From NCBI GenBank assembly GCA_016929735.1, contig JAFGID010000096.1:1-12816 (forward strand): a stretch of 12,816 bases of DNA. The letters run 5' to 3'. This stretch comes from Ignavibacteriales bacterium (GTDB taxonomy: Bacteria > Bacteroidota > Ignavibacteria > Ignavibacteriales > Melioribacteraceae). The first letter of the stretch is position 1, and every line of letters starts with the position of its first letter. This document shows, one piece after another, positions 1 through 8,016 of the stretch. The notes below the pieces were generated by a model that made no database searches, was not told where the DNA came from, and saw nothing but the letters and a program-made list of their open reading frames with translations. A program made the translations under genes and the position numbers.

Positions 1-1
1 A

Positions 2-2434
2 GGTGGCGAATGGGCTTACAATAATTTGAACGAAAGATGTAAAGCAAGGGGAATACGATTGGCAAGTGATATGGTTCCGAATCATACTGGTATATACTCC
101 GATTGGATTATTAACCATCCCGATTATTTCATCCAACTCGATTATCCCCCATTTCCGAATTATAGTTTTAATGGTCCTAATTTATCTGAGCATCCGGATA
201 TTGAAATTCGAATTGAAGACGGATATTGGAATAAAACAGATGCCTCTGTTGTTTTTCAGAGAATTGATAAAAGATACGGTGATGTAAAATATATTTATCA
301 TGGCAACGATGGAACAAGTATGCCATGGAATGATACTGCACAATTGAATATGTTAAAAAAAGAAGTGCGTGAAGCAGTAATCGGAAAAATATTTGAAGTT
401 GCAAGAAAATTCTCAATCATTCGTTTCGATGCAGCGATGACTTTAACAAAAAGACATTTTTCTCGCTTATGGTTTCCCCCTCCAGGTAGTGGTGGTGATA
501 TCCCTTCCCGTTCTGATTATGGTTTGACAAAGGAAGAATTTGATGCTTTTTTTCCCGAAGAATTTTGGCGTGAAGTTGTTGATAAAATAAATTCTGAATT
601 ACCTAACACTCTTCTCCTTGCCGAAGCATTCTGGCTGCTCGAAGGATATTTCGTCCGCACTCTTGGAATGCATCGCGTTTACAATAGTGCTTTTATGAAT
701 ATGTTAATGAGAGAAGAAAATTCAAAGTATAGAGATTTAATTACAAACACGTTAGAATTTGAACCCGAAATCTTGAAGAGATATGTAAACTTTATGAGCA
801 ATCCAGATGAAGAGACTGCAATAAAACAATTCGGAACGGGTGACAAATATTTTGGAATTGTTACAATGATGGTTACATTACCAGGACTACCAATGTTTGC
901 TCATGGTCAGATTGAAGGCTTTACCGAAAAATACGGAATGGAATACAAACGAGCATATTATAACGAGACCCCACAACAGTGGTTAGTTGAACAACATCAA
1001 AGTGAAATTTTTCCACTTGTTGGAAAGCGATATTTGTTCAGTCAAGTTGATAATTTCTGGTTTTATGATTTCCTGAACGATAATGGACATATTAATGAAA
1101 ATGTTTTCGCATATACAAATGCTGCTTTTGGAGATAAAGCATTAATTCTATTTAATAACAAATATGAAGATACTTCAGGTAAAATAGATTTTTCAACACC
1201 AAAACTTACGACACAAAATGGAAATAAGAATTTACTCGCTATAAAACTTGCTGATGCACTCGAAATAAAAGCTGATAACAATTTCTTCTACATTTATCAT
1301 GAGTTGAAAACAGGTTTAGAATATATTCGTGAAGGAAAAGATTTTCACCATTATGGATATCACACTCATCTTAAAGCTTTTGAATATAAAGTATTTTTAT
1401 CATTCAGGGAATTATATGACACCACAGGCGAATTAAGAAAATTATACCAACAACTGAATGGGCAAGGTGTACCAAATATCAGTAATTCAATTGAAGAGTT
1501 AAGACTTAAACCCATACACATAGAATTTGAGAAAGTGTTATCTCCCCAAACTATAAAGAGTGGTTATGGTTCATTAATAAAATTAAAAGATCAATTTGAT
1601 GATACGAAATCTGAACTCATCAATGCATTTGGAAAACTCCAAACAGAAATTACTAATTATTATAAAATAAATGAATCTCAATCAGAATTAAAAGAGGAGT
1701 TAATCAGAGATTTTCTTAAAATCGAATCGTTGAATAAAATTCTGCAACAGGATTTTCCATCTGAGAAAAATATATTCAATAAAAAATTAAACAAATCCGT
1801 TCAATTATCGATAGGTGTCAATTATAGAGAAAATATGCTTATCGCGGGCATATTATTTTTATGCAAGCAAATAAAAGAAATTTTTTCTGATAACGAAAAT
1901 TTGAAAAATATTTGGTTCGATTTGTTAATGCTAAGTATTCCGATAAAAAATATTCTCTCAAGACTAGGTCGTTCAAATAACGACATCGAAAATGATATTA
2001 CACTAATCAAAATATTATTAGAATTTGATTTTGAAGTTTTTGATGTAAGAAACATTCGAGTTACTAATAATAATAAAATTACAAAAACATTCATTGACCA
2101 GATGCTATTCGAAAATAAACTTGATGAGTTTGAAAAATTACTCGAGAATGATTTTGTAAAGAACTATATAAATATCAACTATCATGAAGGAATTATGTAT
2201 TATAGCAAGGAATTATTTGAAAATTTAGTCGATTGGTTATTTACTTTATCATTGTTAAACTACTTCGAGATACCAAAGACAGAAAACAAAAAAACAACAA
2301 AAGCAACTATATCAGCGAAAGAAAAACCATCACTGATAAAACTGACATTTGAAATCGTTAAACATATAAAACAAATTTCTGTGGATTCGAAATACCAAAT
2401 GGAAGTTTTAATATATAAATTAACTCATGTTTAA
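2..2434 (+). CDS. Alpha-amylase-family (GH13) glycoside hydrolase, 5'-truncated by window edge
   Basis: Partial gene; the frame is open to the window edge. The TTG at 26 is not a credible start, because the codons before it encode GEWAYNNL, which continues conserved GH13 barrel sequence. Visible GH13 landmarks are region I SDMVPNHTG (about nt 68-94), region II IIRFDAAMT with the nucleophile Asp codon at 428-430, and region III LLAEAFW with the acid/base Glu codon at 623-625. The third carboxylate is Asp 806-808 in the motif NPDEET, where most GH13 enzymes have NHD. TLPGLPMFAHGQIEG follows near 881-925. The catalytic part ends near nt 1200. About 370 further residues look helical and charged, with no recognised domain and a Lys/Thr-rich patch near 2270-2335. 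The family acts on alpha-glucans, but substrate and location cannot be read here because the N-terminus is missing. I recall similar proteins of about 1100 residues or more in this part of the tree, which is unverified. GH13 membership is secure; the exact activity is not. Confidence 0.88.
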   Translation, partial: GGEWAYNNLNERCKARGIRLASDMVPNHTGIYSDWIINHPDYFIQLDYPPFPNYSFNGPNLSEHPDIEIRIEDGYWNKTDASVVFQRIDKRYGDVKYIYHGNDGTSMPWNDTAQLNMLKKEVREAVIGKIFEVARKFSIIRFDAAMTLTKRHFSRLWFPPPGSGGDIPSRSDYGLTKEEFDAFFPEEFWREVVDKINSELPNTLLLAEAFWLLEGYFVRTLGMHRVYNSAFMNMLMREENSKYRDLITNTLEFEPEILKRYVNFMSNPDEETAIKQFGTGDKYFGIVTMMVTLPGLPMFAHGQIEGFTEKYGMEYKRAYYNETPQQWLVEQHQSEIFPLVGKRYLFSQVDNFWFYDFLNDNGHINENVFAYTNAAFGDKALILFNNKYEDTSGKIDFSTPKLTTQNGNKNLLAIKLADALEIKADNNFFYIYHELKTGLEYIREGKDFHHYGYHTHLKAFEYKVFLSFRELYDTTGELRKLYQQLNGQGVPNISNSIEELRLKPIHIEFEKVLSPQTIKSGYGSLIKLKDQFDDTKSELINAFGKLQTEITNYYKINESQSELKEELIRDFLKIESLNKILQQDFPSEKNIFNKKLNKSVQLSIGVNYRENMLIAGILFLCKQIKEIFSDNENLKNIWFDLLMLSIPIKNILSRLGRSNNDIENDITLIKILLEFDFEVFDVRNIRVTNNNKITKTFIDQMLFENKLDEFEKLLENDFVKNYININYHEGIMYYSKELFENLVDWLFTLSLLNYFEIPKTENKKTTKATISAKEKPSLIKLTFEIVKHIKQISVDSKYQMEVLIYKLTHV

Positions 2435-2487
2435 TTACTAGAAATTTTTATATCTTTACAATGAAAATTATTTAACGGAAACATAAA

Positions 2488-3564
2488 ATGCAAATTGGAT
2501 TAGTAGGATTACAATTTTCAGGCAAAACAACTTTATTTAACACTTTATCAAGACACGAACAAACAGATACTTTTAAAAAAGATGCTTCTATCGAGGTAAT
2601 CCAAGTCCCTGATAAACGACTTGATGAATTGACGAAAATATTTAAACCGAAAAAACAGACTAATGCGACATTAGAAATTTTTGATATACCCGGTTTGCAA
2701 ACTGGTGATGATGGGAAAATTAAATTTACTTCTCAATTTATGAGCAATGTCAGAAATAACGATGCATTGTTTTATATAATAAGAAATTTTCAAGATGAAT
2801 CAATCCCTCACCCATTGATTAAAGTTGATCCAATTAGAGACATTAATTTTCTTGACACAGAATTTATTTTCTCAGATTTATCAATAGTTGATAAACGAAT
2901 TCAAAAAGTTGAAAAAGATGCAATGAAAAGCAACGATGATAATCTTAAAAAAGAATTGGCTCTATTAAAGAGAAGTTTAGAACATCTTGAAAATGAAAAA
3001 CCATTAAGAATTATGGAGCTAACTGAAGCTGAGAAAAAAATAATTGCAGGTTTCCAACTTCTTACATTAAAGCCATTAGTTATTGCTATAAATTTTGATG
3101 ATTCTTTTGTCGGAATGGAAAACGAGGAAATTGAAAAAATAAGAAAAGGATTGCATCACAGTGATGTACAGATAATTCCTTTCTATGGAAAAATTGAATT
3201 TGAAATTTCACAACTGGATGAAGAAGATAAATTTATATTTATGCAGGATTACGGTATAACTGAATTAATGACGTATAAAATGATTAGAACAATTTACCAA
3301 ATTTTAGGATTAAACTCATTTCTTACTACAGGTGAAGATGAATGCAGAGCATGGACAATTAAAGTCGGTTCAACTGCACAGTATGCTGCAGGAGTGATTC
3401 ACACAGATTTTTATGATAAGTTCATAAAAGCAGAAGTAGTACATTATGATGATTTTATGAAATATGGAAGTTTTGCTAAATGTAAAGATGCAGGAGTATG
3501 GCACCTTGAAGGAAAAGAATATATCGTAAAAGATGGAGATATTTTAATCATAAGACATGGTTAA
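2488..3564 (+). CDS. YchF/OLA1-like P-loop NTPase with TGS-like C-terminal domain (divergent)
   Basis: 358 residues, close to the usual length of about 363 for YchF (Obg-family, often ATP-preferring, ribosome- and stress-associated). Residues 7-14 form the P-loop GLQFSGKT. Residues 66-69 are the G3 motif DIPG. Residues 140-185 look like the helical or coiled-coil insertion. The C-terminal DUF933/TGS-like domain (about 277-358) is the best match: it has RAWTIKVGSTAQYAAGVIHTDF-like spacing, then AEVVHYDDF, YGS, and a final DGDILIIR. The N-terminal half departs from canonical YchF. The switch I NYPFCTIEPN block is lost, the glycine-rich GEGLGN stretch after G3 is replaced by KIKFTS (78-83), and the specificity motif is NFDD (202-205) rather than NxxE. 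This looks like a YchF paralogue subfamily rather than the universal ychF, so no symbol is assigned. The gene lies 53 nt after the GH13 gene, with only a weak GGA upstream of the ATG. Confidence 0.85.
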   Translation: MQIGLVGLQFSGKTTLFNTLSRHEQTDTFKKDASIEVIQVPDKRLDELTKIFKPKKQTNATLEIFDIPGLQTGDDGKIKFTSQFMSNVRNNDALFYIIRNFQDESIPHPLIKVDPIRDINFLDTEFIFSDLSIVDKRIQKVEKDAMKSNDDNLKKELALLKRSLEHLENEKPLRIMELTEAEKKIIAGFQLLTLKPLVIAINFDDSFVGMENEEIEKIRKGLHHSDVQIIPFYGKIEFEISQLDEEDKFIFMQDYGITELMTYKMIRTIYQILGLNSFLTTGEDECRAWTIKVGSTAQYAAGVIHTDFYDKFIKAEVVHYDDFMKYGSFAKCKDAGVWHLEGKEYIVKDGDILIIRHG

Positions 3565-3633
3565 ATTCTTATGTGTTCATTTAATCTAAAAAATAATAAA
3601 TTCACTTTATAAAATAAAACTAAGAGGTATAAA

Positions 3634-5106
3634 ATGTCTAAGGATGTCATTAAAGGATTAAAACCCGAGGTAGTATGGGAAAGATTTTTTGAAATCACAC
3701 AAGTTCCCCGCCCTTCAAAAAAAGAAGAAAAAGTTAGAACCTACTTAAGAAATTTCGCAAAAACAAATAATGTTAAATTCAATGAGGATAAAGTTGGTAA
3801 TATTGTAATGTTCGTTCCAGCCTCAGAGGGTTTAGAAAATGCACCTACAGTTGTATTGCAATCCCACGTAGATATGGTTTGCGAAAAAAATAAGGAAAAG
3901 AAATTTGATTTTGAAAACGATCCGATTGAATTACTAAAGGATGGCAGCTGGATTACTGCAAACGGAACTACACTAGGTGCTGATAATGGAATCGGTATGG
4001 CTTTTGCACTTGCAACGGTTACCGATACATCAGTTAAACACGGTCCTCTTGAATTACTTTTTACAATTGATGAGGAAACAGGTCTGACTGGTGCGAATAA
4101 CCTGAAACCCGGTTTTATTAAAGGAAAATACTTATTGAACATTGATTCAGAAGAAGAAGGTACTTTTTATGTTGGTTGCTCCGGTGGTGTGGATACATTG
4201 GGTATTTTTGATATAAAGTATAAAAAAGCACAAAAATATTTTGTTGCTTACGAAATGATGGTAACAGGATTAAAAGGTGGTCACAGCGGACTTGATATAC
4301 ATCAAGGAAGAGCAAATGCGATTAAGTTGCTCGGATTATTACTCAATAAGCTTGATAATAAAAAAATAAAATTTAAATTGGCAAATATAAAGGGTGGTTC
4401 ATTAAGAAACGCAATTCCACGTGAAGCAGAAACAATTATTGTATTAAATCAAAAGAATGTCAAATTGGTTGAAAAAATAATTCAGGAATATATAAAAGAC
4501 TGTAAAAATGAATACCAAAAGACAGACCAGGATATTCAAATTGAATTCAATAAAATAAAAAAATCTCCTAAGAAGGTTTTTTCTAATAAATTTACACAAA
4601 AATTGATCAAATGTATTTTGGCTATGCCACATGGTGTTATAGCCATGAGTCAGACCATGAAAGATTTAGTTGAGACATCCACAAATTTGGCAACGATTAT
4701 TGAAGAAAAAGGAAAATTAAAGATCGGAACAAGTCAGAGAAGTTCCATCGAAAGTGCGAAGAAAAATCTCTCAGAAGTAATTAAATCAGTTTTCGAATTA
4801 TGTGGGGCATCAGTGATTCGTGGTGATGGCTATCCAGGATGGCAACCGAATTTAAATTCTGAATTGCTAAAATTTAGTATGGCAACATATCAAAATTTGT
4901 ACAATAAAAAACCAAAAGTAAAAGCAATCCATGCAGGATTGGAATGTGGAATTCTTGGTTCGAAATCGGAAGGACTTGATATGCTCAGTTTTGGTCCGAC
5001 TATTCAAGGTGCACATTCACCAGACGAGAAATTAAATATTGCAGACGTTGAAAAAATCTATGATTTTGTAAAAGTCCTTTTGAAAGATTTAGCATCTAAA
5101 AAATAA
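3634..5106 (+). CDS. pepD: Aminoacyl-histidine dipeptidase (M20C cytosolic non-specific dipeptidase)
   Basis: 490 residues against about 485 for E. coli PepD, full length. Enzymes of this family are cytosolic, di-metal (Zn) dipeptidases that hydrolyse Xaa-His and other unblocked dipeptides, recycling peptides to amino acids. The M20 metal and catalytic set is complete: H78 and D80 in QSHVDMV, bridging D117 in GADNGIG, catalytic E147 and metal-binding E148 in DEETG, D171 in NIDSEEEG, and H461 in GPTIQGAHSPDE. The lid/dimerisation domain occupies roughly 190-395, starting around TGLKGGHSGLDIH (211-223). No signal peptide is visible, consistent with a cytosolic enzyme. The start is supported by a Shine-Dalgarno-like AAGAGGT at 3622-3628, five bases before the ATG. 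The 69-nt gap to the upstream gene leaves room for a separate promoter, but none is convincing. Function is confident; substrate range is not visible. Confidence 0.95.
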   Translation: MSKDVIKGLKPEVVWERFFEITQVPRPSKKEEKVRTYLRNFAKTNNVKFNEDKVGNIVMFVPASEGLENAPTVVLQSHVDMVCEKNKEKKFDFENDPIELLKDGSWITANGTTLGADNGIGMAFALATVTDTSVKHGPLELLFTIDEETGLTGANNLKPGFIKGKYLLNIDSEEEGTFYVGCSGGVDTLGIFDIKYKKAQKYFVAYEMMVTGLKGGHSGLDIHQGRANAIKLLGLLLNKLDNKKIKFKLANIKGGSLRNAIPREAETIIVLNQKNVKLVEKIIQEYIKDCKNEYQKTDQDIQIEFNKIKKSPKKVFSNKFTQKLIKCILAMPHGVIAMSQTMKDLVETSTNLATIIEEKGKLKIGTSQRSSIESAKKNLSEVIKSVFELCGASVIRGDGYPGWQPNLNSELLKFSMATYQNLYNKKPKVKAIHAGLECGILGSKSEGLDMLSFGPTIQGAHSPDEKLNIADVEKIYDFVKVLLKDLASKK

Positions 5107-5183
5107 AAAGTTCTTAAAAATTTGTTCCGAAATTTGTGGGAACATTGAAAAATTAAAATTTTTTAACAATCAATAATTTTAAA

Positions 5184-5339
5184 ATGAAAAATATAATATT
5201 AACAGTTGCAACAATTTTTGTTATTTTCTTGGTTCTAGGCTTATTTTTTAAGGTTTTGTCCTTTTTAATTTATGTAGGATTTATTTTTGCTGCAGGAATT
5301 GCCATTTTCATATTTTTTAAGTATTTAGCAAAAAAGTAA
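5184..5339 (+). CDS. Small hydrophobic protein, two predicted membrane helices, unknown function
   Basis: A 51-codon frame from ATG 5184 to TAA 5337-5339, in the 322-nt space between pepD and the L,D-transpeptidase. The product begins MKNIILTVATIFVIFLVLGL, has FFKVLSFL in the middle and ends FKYLAKK. Two hydrophobic stretches (about residues 4-22 and 25-46) are separated by a short turn containing Lys23, and the C-terminus is Lys-rich. This fits a helical hairpin in the inner membrane with a positively charged cytoplasmic tail. No Shine-Dalgarno sequence precedes it; the upstream bases are an A/T tract. No family is recognised. AT-rich DNA readily yields Phe/Ile/Leu-rich chance frames, so coding status rests on the ordered pattern of two helices and charged ends. 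The remaining sequence here (5107-5183 and 5340-5428) shows only A/T-rich DNA and a weak hairpin. Confidence 0.5.
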   Translation: MKNIILTVATIFVIFLVLGLFFKVLSFLIYVGFIFAAGIAIFIFFKYLAKK

Positions 5340-5428
5340 CAATTAGCAAGCATAGATAATTTTTTTTCTTTAGCAAAAATGTTATAATTGCAACTCAAAT
5401 TTTAACGTAATTAATTTTTAGGAATTCT

Positions 5429-7315
5429 ATGAAATATTTCAAGCTACTAATCTTTGGACTAGCAGTAATTCTATTATTCAATTTTTGTGCATCTAAGGAA
5501 AATGATTCTATTGAAATGAATATCAATATTGAAGAACATTCTGCTAATCTGAAAATTTTTTTCAATTCACCAAATAATCTAGAAAAACTCAACTTTGCAA
5601 AAGACACCTTGCTTGCCTATTATAAAGTAAAAGACTTCGAACCATTCTGGACAAAAGATGAAAATACTTTAGCCAGGATTGATACATTTTTGTGCTTTTT
5701 AATTAAATCAGATGAACATGGTATAAATGCCGACTTTTTTAATTATACATTACTTGATAGCATTTATAATAAACTCAAAAGTGTATCAAATGAGGGAAAA
5801 GAAATTGAGAAGGATTTATTACTAAATCTTGAATTACTTTCAACCGATGCTTTCTTAAAATATTGTTATGTTCTTCAGACGGGAATAACTGATCCTCGAG
5901 AAATTGTGCCTTCTGAATCCCAGATTATTTTTAATAAAATAAAAATTAAAGATTTATTACTACCCTTAAAATCAGAAAATGTAACCGAAGTTTTAAATAA
6001 AGTTCAACCCAAAGAACATCGTTATGTAAAGCTTCAAGCAGCATTGAAGTATTATAAATTTCTTTCCAAACTTGAAAAATGGGAAGCTTTAAAAATTGAT
6101 GAGAAGGATAAAATTGAATTGGGGTCTGATTCACCGCTAATACCGCAAATTGCTAAACGTTTAGTCTTTTTTGGCTACTTGGATGCTTCTGACTACTTTG
6201 GGAAAAAAATAAATTTTTCATTTTTACAACCTAATATAATTGCTTCTATAAAAAACGATGATTTCTTCGGTGCTTTTAATCTGAAAAAAGAAGCTTTACT
6301 TAGTTTAATTGACAAAATTAACAAAACTGAAATAAATAACCAATTTACAATTTATGATAGTACACTTTATAAAGCAGTAGTAAAATTTCAGGAAGATTTC
6401 GGTTTAATAGACGATGGAGTCATTGGTAAAACGACAATCGAAAAATTAAACTTACCGGCAACAAGCTATATCGAAATAATAAAATTAAATCTTGAAAGAG
6501 CAAGATGGTTTAGTTATCCCGACACAAGCGATTATGTATTAGTAAATCTTCCTGCTTTTGAACTATATTGCATTAAAGACGATTCCGTTTTACTTGATAT
6601 GCGTGTTTGCATTGGAAAAAATGGCGGATATGCAAAAGGGAGTGGTTATGTTGACCACAGAAGTCCAATGCTAAGCAGCAACATTACTCATATGGTGTTG
6701 AATCCAACATGGGGTGTACCTCGTAACATTGCCGAAGATGAAATTTATTATAAAGCATTGAGAAATCAAGATTATCTGAGAAATGGAGGATATAATGTTT
6801 ATCATAAAGGTAAATTAGTAAATCCAGATACAATACAATGGGGAAATTATTCCAACCGTGGGCTTCCGTTCAGTTTTGTTCAAAATCCGGGTGGAGGTAA
6901 TGCCTTAGGAAAAATAAAATATAGATTCTTTAACAATTATAATGTATATCTCCATGACACACCAAGTAAATCGTATTTCCTAGTTTCTAATCGTGCTGTA
7001 AGTCATGGTTGTATTAGAATTCAGAAGCCTGTCCAGTTTGGTGAATATTTATTAAAAGGTCACAAAAAATTTGATGGGGATGATATTCGTGTTGCTCTCG
7101 GATATAAACCTGAGAAAAGAACTTACGAAGATGTTAAGAAAAATTTGCAATCTTTGGGTGGATTAAGTGATAAGGATTTATACCTTCATCGTAAAATACC
7201 ATTAGTAATCGATTATTTAAATGCTTTTGTTGATGCTGAGGGTTACTTAAATTTTAGAAATGATGTCTATAAACGAGATGAAAACTTAATGGGTAAGATA
7301 AAACATGCATTGTAA
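5429..7315 (+). CDS. YcbB/LdtD-type L,D-transpeptidase, probable lipoprotein
   Basis: 628 residues. In this family the enzyme acts in the periplasm, using a catalytic cysteine to make 3-3 cross-links in peptidoglycan. Residues 1-20 are a signal sequence with a probable lipidation Cys20 (LLFNFC), although Phe at -1 is an unusual lipobox residue. Residues about 45-300 form the helical scaffold typical of YcbB proteins, including FWTKDENT near 73-80. A peptidoglycan-binding-domain-1-like segment is at about 311-341 (KAVVKFQEDFGLIDDGVIGK). The YkuD catalytic domain runs about 367-560: LNPTWGVPRNIAEDEI, then NALGKIKYRF, YLHDTPSK with His509, and SHGCIR (525-530) with catalytic Cys528. The tail (589-617), with IPLVIDYLNAFVDAEG and a YKRD motif, matches the family's usual ending, so the gene is complete. 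The start is supported by AGGA at 5420-5423, five bases before the ATG. It is transcribed toward the leu operon and ends at a strong terminator. Confidence 0.92.
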   Translation: MKYFKLLIFGLAVILLFNFCASKENDSIEMNINIEEHSANLKIFFNSPNNLEKLNFAKDTLLAYYKVKDFEPFWTKDENTLARIDTFLCFLIKSDEHGINADFFNYTLLDSIYNKLKSVSNEGKEIEKDLLLNLELLSTDAFLKYCYVLQTGITDPREIVPSESQIIFNKIKIKDLLLPLKSENVTEVLNKVQPKEHRYVKLQAALKYYKFLSKLEKWEALKIDEKDKIELGSDSPLIPQIAKRLVFFGYLDASDYFGKKINFSFLQPNIIASIKNDDFFGAFNLKKEALLSLIDKINKTEINNQFTIYDSTLYKAVVKFQEDFGLIDDGVIGKTTIEKLNLPATSYIEIIKLNLERARWFSYPDTSDYVLVNLPAFELYCIKDDSVLLDMRVCIGKNGGYAKGSGYVDHRSPMLSSNITHMVLNPTWGVPRNIAEDEIYYKALRNQDYLRNGGYNVYHKGKLVNPDTIQWGNYSNRGLPFSFVQNPGGGNALGKIKYRFFNNYNVYLHDTPSKSYFLVSNRAVSHGCIRIQKPVQFGEYLLKGHKKFDGDDIRVALGYKPEKRTYEDVKKNLQSLGGLSDKDLYLHRKIPLVIDYLNAFVDAEGYLNFRNDVYKRDENLMGKIKHAL

Positions 7316-7339
7316 ATATTAGATAAAAGATATTACTTG

Positions 7340-7367
7340 AGGTGTGAATTATCACACCTTTTTTTTT
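7340..7367 (+). terminator. Rho-independent terminator after the L,D-transpeptidase gene
   Basis: The hairpin AGGTGTGA (7340-7347), loop ATTA, TCACACCT (7352-7359) has a perfect 8-bp stem. It leads directly into a run of nine T (7359-7367). It begins 24 nt after the transpeptidase stop codon. The T-run lies on the plus-strand side only, so it should stop plus-strand transcripts. On the minus strand the stem has no U-tract after it, so it is not a good terminator for leuD. Confidence 0.93.
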
Positions 7368-7383
7368 GAAAAATAAATTCAAT

Positions 7384-7941
7384 TTAAATCATTTTATTTA
7401 TTTTCGCATAATTAAATATTCCACCTGCTTCTATAATTGGTTTAACAACACCTAAATCTTTCAATTCAAAACTTGTTGATTTACAAATGTTATCAATTCG
7501 CATACTGACCAAATTAATCTCAATTAAATTTCCAGTATCAATTTTATCTTTTATTTTGAATTTACTTTCGATTGGAATTAAAAATCCGCCATCAACTGCA
7601 TTTCTGTAAAAAATTCTTGCAAATGATTCTGCAACGATAGCTTGCACACCAGCCATTTTTAATGCAAAAGGAGCATGCTCCCTTGAAGAACCACAACCAA
7701 AATTTTTGCCTGCAATTATAATATCATGAAGAGAAACGAATTTGTTTTCTTCAATAAATTTTATATTTCCATTTGGTAATCCGGATTCATTAAACGGAAC
7801 TCCCGATAAAGCATATTTACCATATAATTTTGCCTCATCAGGTTTTGTAAGACTGTAAACCAGATATTCTGCAGGAATTATCTGGTCAGTATCCACATTA
7901 TCTCCTAATACAAAAACTCGACTAATTATTTTCGACTTCAT
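7384..7941 (-). CDS. leuD: 3-isopropylmalate dehydratase small subunit
   Basis: 185 residues. This is the swivelling small subunit that pairs with LeuC to isomerise 2-isopropylmalate to 3-isopropylmalate in leucine synthesis. Visible family motifs are GDNVDTDQIIPAEYL (13-27), GKNFGCGSSREHAPFAL (78-94), AVVAES-like AIVAESFARIFYRNAVDGG (101-119) and a C-terminal IIEAGGIFNY. It is longer than archaeal-type LeuD (about 165) because of an insert after AEYL (about 28-68, KPDEAKLYGKYALSG) that resembles plant and Chlorobium LeuD. It is the last gene of the operon, 75 nt after leuC, which is the widest gap in the cluster. No terminator or clear promoter is visible in that gap. No clear Shine-Dalgarno sequence precedes the ATG. 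Identity is secure, and adjacency to leuC makes homoaconitase or another aconitase-like role unlikely. Confidence 0.95.
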   Translation of the reverse strand: MKSKIISRVFVLGDNVDTDQIIPAEYLVYSLTKPDEAKLYGKYALSGVPFNESGLPNGNIKFIEENKFVSLHDIIIAGKNFGCGSSREHAPFALKMAGVQAIVAESFARIFYRNAVDGGFLIPIESKFKIKDKIDTGNLIEINLVSMRIDNICKSTSFELKDLGVVKPIIEAGGIFNYAKINKMI

Positions 7942-8016
7942 AATCTATTTACTAAATTAATTAAAAATCTCAACTGTTTATATTTTATTAAGTTAGCATA
8001 ATTACTTGACATATAA

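Noticed and set aside
26..28. TTG codon as the start of the GH13 gene
   Set aside because: The frame is open to the window edge and the preceding codons encode conserved GH13 sequence; the true start is outside.
2461..2475. Five-codon ATG...TAA mini-frame just before the YchF-like gene, considered as a leader peptide
   Set aside because: Too short, no ribosome site, no attenuator hairpin or repeated regulatory codons.
5123..5144. Inverted repeat TGTTCC...GGAACA after pepD as a terminator
   Set aside because: Six-base stem, ten-base loop and no immediate T-run; an overlapping 8-base direct repeat (AAATTTGT) in A/T-rich DNA is enough to explain the look of structure.
5383..5388. TATAAT upstream of the L,D-transpeptidase gene as a promoter -10 box
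   Set aside because: The matching -35 position is a plain T-run with no TTGACA-like or FCB-type -33 motif, and such hexamers are common by chance in this A/T-rich sequence.
5486..5506. CASKEND after the lipobox as a surface-export signal for Bacteroidetes lipoproteins
   Set aside because: The acidic/Lys pattern does not match the known export signal spacing, and a cell-wall transpeptidase would be expected to stay in the periplasm.
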